Source: Bacteroidales bacterium UBA6366
GTDB taxonomy: Bacteria; Bacteroidota; Bacteroidia; Bacteroidales; UBA932
Reading direction: 5' to 3'
Length of the DNA stretch: 6,077 bases
Assembly (NCBI GenBank): GCA_002438845.1
Contig: DJRG01000060.1
Coordinates: forward strand, 896 to 6,972
Part shown: positions 1-4,817 of the stretch, piece by piece
Numbering within the stretch: position 1 is the first letter of the stretch
How the letters are laid out: every line of letters begins with the position of its first letter
The notes under the pieces: generated by a model
Seen by the model: the letters and a program-made list of their open reading frames with translations, nothing else
The model's database searches: none
What the model was told of the DNA's origin: nothing
Translations under genes and position numbers: made by a program

Positions 1-131
1 TCCGCAAGATTCAGGAACTTCTTGCGGGCAAGCCGGACGCGAAGACATTCTCGGCACAACTCAAGGCCGCTTATCCGGGACTCGCAGGTGAGGAAGGTGT
101 CGATGCTCTTGCGGAGGCGCTCTGCAAATAG
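1..131 (+). CDS. C-terminal end of an unidentified protein (5' end outside window)
   Basis: An open frame runs from the window edge (first full codon at 3) to TAG at 129-131 and gives 42 residues. The tail begins RKIQELLAGKP and ends GVDALAEALCK. It is rich in Ala, Leu, Lys and Glu, looks helical, and has no signal or membrane segment. Codon choice is like that of the genes downstream, and a hairpin sits 20-70 nt after the stop, as expected at a real gene end. Too little is present to assign a family. The gene points the same way as the regulator at 290 but is separated from it by 158 nt holding a hairpin and a promoter-like site, so it is probably a separate transcription unit. Confidence 0.6.
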   Translation, partial: RKIQELLAGKPDAKTFSAQLKAAYPGLAGEEGVDALAEALCK

Positions 132-152
132 AGGACTTGCATATTCGGTTCT

Positions 153-203
153 GGGTCATTCTCTTCCAAGGTCAGCGAAAGTCATTTTGGAGGGGAATGG
201 CTT
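153..203 (+). terminator. Long hairpin after the first gene, possible terminator
   Basis: Bases 157-169 pair with 187-199 over 13 consecutive positions, of which two are G-U, around a 17-nt loop. The stem can extend outward to 153/203 with further G-U pairs. The G-U pairs become A-C mismatches on the other strand, so the structure favours plus-strand RNA. It lies just after the stop at 131, which suits a terminator or a 3'-end protecting hairpin. No clear U-tract follows (the next bases are gatattcgtg), so intrinsic termination is uncertain. Confidence 0.4.
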
Positions 204-240
204 GATATTCGTGCATATTCATTAATTTTGCATAGCTTTG
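201..240 (+). promoter_or_regulatory. Bacteroidota-type promoter candidate for the regulator and methyltransferase genes
   Basis: TAATTTTG at 223-230 matches the Bacteroidota -7 consensus TAnnTTTG exactly. A cTTG at 201-204 lies 18 nt upstream, a plausible -33 element (consensus TTTG). A second exact -7 match, TAGCTTTG, sits at 233-240 without an obvious -33 partner. Either would start transcription roughly 45-55 nt before the ATG at 290. A short dyad, GACA-GG-TGTC at 255-264, lies in the expected leader and could be an operator, but it is too short to call alone. Confidence 0.5.
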
Positions 241-289
241 ATGAAAACCTTCTCGACAGGTGTCTGCCCGCTGAGGCGAAGAAGGCGGT

Positions 290-682
290 ATGAAAGCGAT
301 AATGAAGGAATATACTATGGACAGAAAAACAATACAGGACGCGACATTCCCGAAATGTCCTATCCGCAACATACTCTCCCGCGTAGGGGACAAATGGACC
401 ATGCTCGTGCTTTACACGTTGGAGCGGAACGGCACGATGCGCTTCAACGACCTTTACCGAGGCATCCCGGACATATCCCAGAAGATGCTTACCGCCACTC
501 TGAGGACATTGGCGGAAGACGGCCTCATATTCAGAACACTCTATCCCGGAGTCCCGCCCAAGGTGGAATATTCCCTCACCGAGCGCGGCAAGAGTCTCCT
601 TCCGCACCTTGACTCGCTCATCGGCTGGGCGATAGAGAACTTTGACGCCATACTGGCGGACCGGAAAAGCAGTGCCCGGTGA
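290..682 (+). CDS. HxlR-family winged-helix transcriptional regulator
   Basis: The 130-residue product is a typical cytoplasmic HxlR-type DNA-binding dimer. Recognisable landmarks are the family opening CPIRNILSRVGDKWTMLVL (23-41), the MRFNDLYRGIPDISQKML stretch (50-67) leading into the recognition helix (about 63-80), and a wing with PGVPPKVEYSLTERG (86-100). Length is normal for the family. Cys23 is the only cysteine. It sits just before the first DNA-binding helix, where electrophile- or oxidant-sensing relatives such as YodB and HypR carry their reactive cysteine, so thiol sensing is a reasonable inference. The ATG at 290 is chosen because GAAGG at 281-285 precedes it; ATGs at 302 and 317 are alternatives, since the extreme N-terminus is not conserved. 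The methyltransferase gene follows after 43 nt. The regulator probably controls this unit, but its ligand and targets are unknown. Confidence 0.93.
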   Translation: MKAIMKEYTMDRKTIQDATFPKCPIRNILSRVGDKWTMLVLYTLERNGTMRFNDLYRGIPDISQKMLTATLRTLAEDGLIFRTLYPGVPPKVEYSLTERGKSLLPHLDSLIGWAIENFDAILADRKSSAR

Positions 683-725
683 TCAGAGGATGAATTTCTT
701 ATCATAACCTCAATGTGGAAATATT

Positions 726-1277
726 ATGCTCAACAGGAATATAATCAAGACAAAACGGTATGAGTCACCATGCGGTACGTTGCTGCTGGGTTCATTTGAC
801 GACAGGCTCTGCCTGTGCGACTGGCAGGTGGAGAAGCACCGGGATTATGTTGACAGGCGACTGAAACGAGTGTTGCGGGCGGAATTTGAAGAAGGAACTT
901 CGGGAGTGATCGAAGAGACGGTGCGGCAGCTTGACGAGTACTTTGCCGGGAAGCGCAAGGAGTTTGATGTTCCGTTGCTGTTCGTGGGAACGGATTTTCA
1001 GAAGAAGGTATGGAACGAGCTTCTGAATATTCCCTACGGGCAGACGGTTTCATACGGAGAGATGGCGCGGCGTATCGGTATGCCGCAGTCCGTCCGGGCA
1101 GTGGCCAACGCCAATGGTGCCAACGCCATTTCGATTTTCGCCCCTTGCCATAGGGTGATAGGCAGCGACGGGTCACTTACTGGGTATGGTGGCGGACTTG
1201 CGGCCAAGAAAATGCTGCTGGAATTAGAATCGGGCTCGTCAAGGCAGAATTCTCCATTTTTGCTTGCGGACGAGTAG
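726..1277 (+). CDS. ogt: Methylated-DNA--[protein]-cysteine S-methyltransferase (O6-alkylguanine repair)
   Basis: This suicide repair protein moves the alkyl group from O6-alkylguanine or O4-alkylthymine in DNA to its own cysteine. The active-site motif PCHRVIG lies at 140-146, with the acceptor Cys141 and His142. Upstream are the conserved VWNELLNIPYGQTVSYGEMA (96-115) and the RAVANANGANAI segment (124-135) that holds the flipping arginine. The GSLTGYGGGL stretch (149-158) is the usual post-active-site segment. Residues 1-80 match the ribonuclease-like N-terminal domain. The 183-residue length is close to stand-alone Ogt/MGMT proteins, and there is no AraC-type or Ada N-terminal domain. About 15 polar residues follow the last conserved helix. 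The start at 726 leaves the N-terminal domain whole; no strong ribosome binding site is visible. It lies 43 nt after the HxlR gene, same strand, so co-transcription is likely. Its stop faces the convergent lipoprotein gene. Confidence 0.95.
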   Translation: MLNRNIIKTKRYESPCGTLLLGSFDDRLCLCDWQVEKHRDYVDRRLKRVLRAEFEEGTSGVIEETVRQLDEYFAGKRKEFDVPLLFVGTDFQKKVWNELLNIPYGQTVSYGEMARRIGMPQSVRAVANANGANAISIFAPCHRVIGSDGSLTGYGGGLAAKKMLLELESGSSRQNSPFLLADE

Positions 1278-1306
1278 CGCAAAAGAAGGCAATATCGCTC
1301 TTGTCG

Positions 1307-1453
1307 ATGGTGAAAAAGCATGCAACGGGAGCATATTCGCCCAAAAATGCTGCCTATGCGCTCGGAGAATATTGTCCTAAATTATTAAAGAAAATCGGAC
1401 TGATTAAGGCACACTGCCTTTGGCATCAGTTGGCCATCAGCACTTCCGAATAG
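1307..1453 (+). CDS. Possible 48-residue small ORF, doubtful
   Basis: ATG at 1307 opens a frame to TAG at 1451-1453. The product starts MVKKHATGAYSPKNAAYALG and ends LAISTSE, and is basic and lysine-rich with no membrane segment. The open frame extends upstream in phase to at least 1280, so it could also be the remnant of a longer gene. It begins 29 nt after the methyltransferase stop and overlaps the 3' end of the convergent lipoprotein gene by 28 nt. I see no ribosome binding site and recognise no family. The amino-acid mix is protein-like, but chance is a fair explanation at this length. Confidence 0.15.
   Translation: MVKKHATGAYSPKNAAYALGEYCPKLLKKIGLIKAHCLWHQLAISTSE
1402..1426. terminator. 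Short inverted repeat between convergent genes, possible bidirectional terminator
   Basis: AAGGCA (1406-1411) and TGCCTT (1415-1420) form a 6-bp perfect stem around CAC. Outer TGAT (1402-1405) and ATCA (1424-1427) can add pairs across a small bulge. It lies between the stop of the plus-strand methyltransferase gene and the stop of the minus-strand lipoprotein gene, where a shared terminator would be expected. The stem is short and neither strand has a good U-tract, so support is modest. Confidence 0.3.
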
Positions 1454-2700
1454 TCGCTCGCAGGGCTCGGCAATATGATAGGGGACAGTGTTTTAAGGTT
1501 GTTCCAATCAAGATCGTAGATGTTCGTGCCGTTGAAGGCATCCGAAAAGTTGAGAAGAAGATGATCCGGCTTTTGGGGATTCGATGTGGCAGATAATATC
1601 CTGCCCGTCTTGCACGTGTAGATGGCTTGGGACATTTCTCCGGTCTTGGCATTGACTGGGCGGAACAGGCTCGGGCCGTCCTCATAAGTGACAATGTAGC
1701 CGGCGTCTTCGCCTGCCCTGAACGGAATCACGGCCGCGGCTTCGATGTCCTCCACTTTGCGGAATCCGTCCTTATCCAGCACAACCGTGGCCCAATTGCC
1801 GTCACCTTTGTTCGCGGACAGCAGGTATGAGCAAGATTCGGCGCTGCCTATGAATATTCCAGGATAATCACCGAAACATTCAGTCCTCAATCCTTCGGGA
1901 AGTGTGAATGTCGGCTGCGTAGGATGCGGAGTATCAGACTTTGTCATATAGTCGGCACCTACTTCAATAGGCAAAGTCAGCAAAGTGCAGACGCCATCCT
2001 TGCCTGTGATTGCCACCACTGCATTGGCAGGAGTCATGACCAAAGCGATGACGTAGGTGGCCAGAGTTTCGGCCTTGCCCGTGAAGAAGTCGACATATTC
2101 AGCGGTCTTGACATTGCCTTCCCCGGCAATTCCGCAAAGACCGAACGACCTTGGAGCATTGATGACAGAGTGGAAATACTCAGGCAGAGCGATGTCAAGA
2201 GATTTCCGGCCGACATTGTTCACATCGAGGATGAAACCGTCGATGCTCTTTCCCGCGTTGTCTATGCCGTAAAGCCTAAGCTCTTCAGGCGACTGTCCGT
2301 CAGTGATTTTCAATGAACCTATCTTCTGGAGCTTGCCTTCGCGCATCACGTTGACTTCCACATCCGCCGCCGGGTATCTGTATGGAAGCATTGCGGTTAT
2401 GCCATCGGAATCCGTCTCCTGCTTTTTCGCATAAATGCCGGATGCCTTGCCGACAGGAATCATATTGTCACCGGTCTCCCAAGTGAAGGTGAACATGACA
2501 TTGTCAGTCTGCTGATAGCCAGTACCGTTCAAGTGTATCGCATCACCGGGAGCGCGAGTCAGCCCTTCTTCCTCAAGCCTCGCATCCTGGATGAAAACGA
2601 CCTCTTCAACAGGCTCGAAAGCCTTCTTGTTGCATGAATATATTGCCGTCGCCACCGTCGCCAAGACAAGCAGCGCTCCGATTGCTCTGTTCCGGTTCAT
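1426..2700 (-). CDS. Exported lipoprotein with IPT/TIG-like N-terminal domain, function unknown
   Basis: I place the start at the ATG at 2700 (424 residues). The frame is open 20 codons further up to 2760, but residue 1 here begins a standard signal peptide: MNRNR, then a hydrophobic core (6-20), then IYSC with lipidation Cys23. The longer version would bury this signal. After the cysteine comes NKKAFEP, which lacks the acidic run typical of Bacteroidota surface-export signals, so a periplasm-facing location is as likely as the surface. Residues about 47-132 (PGDAIHLNGTGY, then DVEVNVMREGKLQKIGSLKI) resemble the IPT/TIG or Ig-like domains common in Bacteroidales lipoproteins. The remainder is beta-rich with GDGNWATVVLDKDG-type turns, possibly propeller-like. 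Five further cysteines (189, 238, 275, 290, 363) are unusual for an exported protein. No enzymatic motif is seen and no SusC/SusD partner lies in the window. The AAA-ATPase gene is 85 nt upstream, with a possible terminator between. Confidence 0.8.
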   Translation of the reverse strand: MNRNRAIGALLVLATVATAIYSCNKKAFEPVEEVVFIQDARLEEEGLTRAPGDAIHLNGTGYQQTDNVMFTFTWETGDNMIPVGKASGIYAKKQETDSDGITAMLPYRYPAADVEVNVMREGKLQKIGSLKITDGQSPEELRLYGIDNAGKSIDGFILDVNNVGRKSLDIALPEYFHSVINAPRSFGLCGIAGEGNVKTAEYVDFFTGKAETLATYVIALVMTPANAVVAITGKDGVCTLLTLPIEVGADYMTKSDTPHPTQPTFTLPEGLRTECFGDYPGIFIGSAESCSYLLSANKGDGNWATVVLDKDGFRKVEDIEAAAVIPFRAGEDAGYIVTYEDGPSLFRPVNAKTGEMSQAIYTCKTGRILSATSNPQKPDHLLLNFSDAFNGTNIYDLDWNNLKTLSPIILPSPASDYSEVLMAN

Positions 2701-2732
2701 AAACTTCGCGTTTTTCAGAGGCCTCTCCGCTT

Positions 2733-2767
2733 CAAAAAATGTGCGCACAGAAAGTATCAAGCACGCA
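2733..2767 (-). terminator. Possible intrinsic terminator after the AAA-ATPase/nuclease gene
   Basis: Read on the minus strand, TGCGTGC (2767-2761) can pair with GTGCGCA (2748-2742) as 7 bp including two G-U pairs, with a 12-nt loop. The stem is followed by CATTTTTT, whose six T residues correspond to the A-run at 2734-2739. It begins about 20 nt after the stop at 2786. If real, it would separate this gene from the lipoprotein gene starting at 2700. The wobble pairs and loose loop make it a modest candidate. TGTGCGCACA at 2740-2749 is also a 10-bp palindrome and could instead be a protein-binding site. Confidence 0.35.
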
Positions 2768-2785
2768 GGATCTTAGAGGCTGTTC

Positions 2786-4465
2786 CTAGCCAATTTGCCA
2801 CGAGTCGATTGTACGGGTTTGGGTGGAGATGTTCACTCCGACTTTGACGATCTGTCTGCCGGCCGCTGAGCCTGCGGTGTACTGAGCTTGCCGAAGTGCC
2901 GAAGCGTTACGGTCGGTCGCTTCGACAGGCTCAGCGACCAGTTTCGTAACTGATGAGGTCTCATGGTTTTCCGAACCTTCAAACTTGTACGGAATCAGAT
3001 ACCCTTTTTCGTCTATCTGCTTGAGGGCTTCCTCAGCGGATCCGTCCACCTTGAATTCAAAGACATAGATCCGATCCTTGGTTCTGTACACAGCATCGGC
3101 TCGGCCTATCGCGGACTTCACCTCGGCATGAGTGTAGTACCCAAGCAGCGAGAAGATCAGGTAGATTATCGTCTGAAAATGCTTCTCGGACTTGTTCTCC
3201 AGATCGTACGGGATTCCGGCAAGGAAAGACTGCATCCTTTCCAAGGCCCCATCGATGTTATTGTTTTTCAGGGCCTTGTTGAACTGGAGCACGAATGAGG
3301 CGCTCATCCCTTCCGCACTCTTATAGTTTGCGAGAAGACCTTTCAAGAATCCTTCCCTTACTTCCTTGTTCGGATAGCCCAGAGTGTATGATCCGTCTTC
3401 TTGATCATAGCTTTTAATAGTCAGATAACCAGCTTGATAGAGCAATGGCAGGACGCTGTCGGTGACTTCCGGAGAAATGTCAAAATCACTTTCCGAGATC
3501 TCACTCATCCTGTCAAGTTGCGTCTCGTCCATCCGTTCCTCCCGCATCCTCTCCATCAGGAAAGTCGGCGTGCCGCTCTCAAACCAGTAGCTTCCTATCT
3601 TCTTGGCGGCAAGCGCCTTCATCAGGCTGAACGGGTTGTAGATGTCCTCGGACTCTTCGCTGAAATGATACCCGTCGTAGTTGTCTTTCAGCAGCTCGCG
3701 TGCCTCATCGAACGAAACGCCCAGTCTGTCGGCCAAAGTCTGGACAGGCTCCCGCATCTCGCGGTCAATCTCGCTCTTCGATATTCCGCAGATAGCGGAA
3801 TATTCCGGCAGCATCGAGATGTTCATCAGATTGTTCAGTTCACTGAATATGCTGAGCTGCGCGAACTTGGTGATCCCCGTGATGAAAACGAACCTAAGGT
3901 AAGGATCCAGACTCTTGATCGGGCTGTAGAAATTCCTCATTATCTGACGCATAGGCGCAAGCCGCTCCTTGTCGTTCATCACGTCCAGCAGGGGTGCGTC
4001 ATATTCATCGATGATTATGACGGCCTTTTCGCCCGTCTGCTCCACAGCAACTTTTATTAGCCTCTCAAAACGTGCATGTATGTCGTTTTCTGAGAGGTTA
4101 TTATCCTTGCCGAATGTGCTTTCATATTCCTCAAGTTTGTAACTTAAAGTACGAAGCAACTGCTCCTCGTCAAGGTGCTTCGCCGTGGACATGTCAAAGT
4201 GGAACACCGGGTGCATGGTCCACTCTTTCTTCAGTTCCCCGGCCTTCAGCCCGTTGAACAGCTCCTTCTCCCCCTCAAAGTAACTATGAATAGTGGATGA
4301 CAGCAGCGACTTCCCGAACCTTCGTGGCCTGCTGAGGAACACATATTTGTAATTCTCGTCCAAGTCGTGCACGAACCCTGTCTTGTCGATGTAGAGATAT
4401 CCACCTTCGACAATATTCCTAAACGTCTGAATTCCGATCGGGTACTTTATCCTTTTCGCCTCCAT
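2786..4465 (-). CDS. AAA-ATPase / PD-(D/E)XK nuclease family protein with in-frame repeat insertion
   Basis: The 559-residue protein has the two-part layout of the AAA-ATPase-like plus PD-(D/E)XK family, often multicopy in Bacteroidales and of unknown role. The N-terminal signature YPIGIQTFRNIVEGGYLYIDKT (8-29) is followed by a Walker A-like SRPRRFGKSLL (45-55; Lys52, Ser53; the first glycine is replaced, as is usual in this family). Walker B is VIIIDEYDAP (149-158; Asp153, Glu154), and FVFITGITKF (192-201) is sensor-like. The C-terminal nuclease fold shows GRADAVY with Asp457, then FEFK with Glu470 and Lys472, and Gln483 in the next helix, so the putative catalytic set is present. No signal or membrane segment is seen; it is cytoplasmic. 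Residues about 500-536 interrupt the run between IPYKFEGSE and the conserved KVGVNISTQTRTIDSW; this stretch is encoded largely by a palindromic repeat. The start at 4465 lies just before the conserved N-terminal signature. It has its own promoter candidate. Nuclease activity and biological role are unproven. Confidence 0.9.
   Translation of the reverse strand: MEAKRIKYPIGIQTFRNIVEGGYLYIDKTGFVHDLDENYKYVFLSRPRRFGKSLLSSTIHSYFEGEKELFNGLKAGELKKEWTMHPVFHFDMSTAKHLDEEQLLRTLSYKLEEYESTFGKDNNLSENDIHARFERLIKVAVEQTGEKAVIIIDEYDAPLLDVMNDKERLAPMRQIMRNFYSPIKSLDPYLRFVFITGITKFAQLSIFSELNNLMNISMLPEYSAICGISKSEIDREMREPVQTLADRLGVSFDEARELLKDNYDGYHFSEESEDIYNPFSLMKALAAKKIGSYWFESGTPTFLMERMREERMDETQLDRMSEISESDFDISPEVTDSVLPLLYQAGYLTIKSYDQEDGSYTLGYPNKEVREGFLKGLLANYKSAEGMSASFVLQFNKALKNNNIDGALERMQSFLAGIPYDLENKSEKHFQTIIYLIFSLLGYYTHAEVKSAIGRADAVYRTKDRIYVFEFKVDGSAEEALKQIDEKGYLIPYKFEGSENHETSSVTKLVAEPVEATDRNASALRQAQYTAGSAAGRQIVKVGVNISTQTRTIDSWQIG
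2864..2936. repeat. Palindromic repeat element embedded in a coding region
   Basis: CGCTGAGCCTG (2864-2874) and CAGGCTCAGCG (2926-2936) are perfect 11-bp inverted arms. Inside, CTGAGCTTGCCGAAGTGCC (2882-2900) is a diverged reverse complement of the stretch at 2915-2934, giving a second nested inverted pair. A third, GGTCGCT (2915-2921) with AGCGACC (2933-2939), forms a local hairpin. Repeats built on TTCGACAGGCTCAG and CTGAGCTTGCCGAAG are, from memory, common dispersed intergenic repeats in many bacterial genomes. Here the element lies inside the AAA-ATPase/nuclease gene and is read as LVAEPVEATDRNASALRQAQ. The likely inserted segment is about 111 bp (2858-2968), a multiple of three with no stop. 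No transposase is associated and no clear target duplication is visible. Confidence 0.75.
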
Positions 4466-4492
4466 AACTACTATTCAGTTAATGTCCAACGT

Positions 4493-4527
4493 CAAAGATA
4501 ATGAATATTTTCCAATTCATGCCAATA
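4493..4527 (-). promoter_or_regulatory. Bacteroidota-type promoter candidate for the AAA-ATPase/nuclease gene
   Basis: On the minus strand TATCTTTG (4500-4493) matches the -7 consensus TAnnTTTG exactly. A TATTG (4527-4523) lies 22 nt upstream as a weak -33 element. Transcription would start near 4486, giving a leader of about 20 nt before the ATG at 4465. The leader has no clear Shine-Dalgarno site, as is normal in Bacteroidota. Confidence 0.5.
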
Positions 4528-4623
4528 CCCGCCTTGTTTGGAATTCTTGGAATTCTGTCATTATATGCCTCTGGGGTGCAAACCTACATATTACGCCCCC
4601 GAAGTACTGATTATCGCTGGTGG

Positions 4624-4652
4624 CGGGTGCAAAAATTGTCATTTTGCACCCG
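4624..4652. repeat. Perfect 11-bp inverted repeat (7-nt loop) with an extra upstream half-site
   Basis: CGGGTGCAAAA (4624-4634) and TTTTGCACCCG (4642-4652) are perfect inverted arms around a 7-nt loop. The core GGGTGCAAA recurs in direct orientation at 4574-4582, 51 bp before its copy in the left arm. Neither strand has a T-run immediately after the stem, which argues against a standard terminator. A protein-binding operator, a structured RNA, or the end of a degraded repeat element are all possible. It lies about 125 nt upstream of the nearest promoter candidate. Confidence 0.6.
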
Positions 4653-4817
4653 AAATAGATTTATTCAGGCACGTAAAATGGATCGAACGATTACCGAAAG
4701 TTTGAATATAGTTCAACGCTACAAATTCCATCCTGTCGCTTTTGTGGCATCGGATAACATTCGTTTTGCGTAGTAAAAACATAAGTCAATGCCATCCTAA
4801 TGAGTTATTCGCAGATG

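Larger units (their letters stand above)
4466..4817. other. 352-nt intergenic region with no convincing gene
   Basis: This gap lies between two minus-strand genes, upstream of the AAA-ATPase gene and downstream of the MFS gene. It holds the promoter candidate at 4493-4527, the hairpin at 4624-4652 and a tandem pair GGAATTCTT/GGAATTCTG (4540-4557). A lone TAGGTTTG on the minus strand (4586-4579) matches the -7 consensus but has no -33 partner. A 90-codon plus-strand frame (4501-4773) has protein-unlike composition and no ribosome binding site, so I do not call it. It is more AT-rich than the flanking genes. I see no strong terminator for the MFS gene. Confidence 0.6.

Noticed and set aside
253..283. 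CGACAGG and CGCTGAGGCGAAG near the regulator start, looking like a decayed copy of the 2864-2936 repeat
   Set aside because: The matches are short and gapped and the arms do not line up with the repeat, so chance is the simpler explanation.
182..607. Minus-strand 141-codon frame opposite the HxlR regulator
   Set aside because: The plus-strand frame has a full conserved family pattern; the antisense product shows no domain and covers the promoter region.
2717..2726. AGAGGCCTCT, a 10-bp palindrome before the lipoprotein gene
   Set aside because: A single short palindrome with no second copy or conserved spacing to a promoter is not enough to call an operator.
2701..2760. Twenty-codon N-terminal extension of the lipoprotein
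   Set aside because: The extension places a charged segment before a complete signal peptide with lipobox, which would prevent normal export; the ATG at 2700 gives a standard lipoprotein signal.
3401..4060. 219-codon plus-strand open frame antisense to the AAA-ATPase gene
   Set aside because: It lies wholly opposite a well-supported gene with recognisable motifs and is a shadow of its codon pattern.
4501..4773. 90-codon plus-strand open frame in the intergenic gap
   Set aside because: It starts within the promoter region of the divergent AAA-ATPase gene, runs through the hairpin at 4624-4652, has no ribosome binding site, and its product resembles no protein I know.
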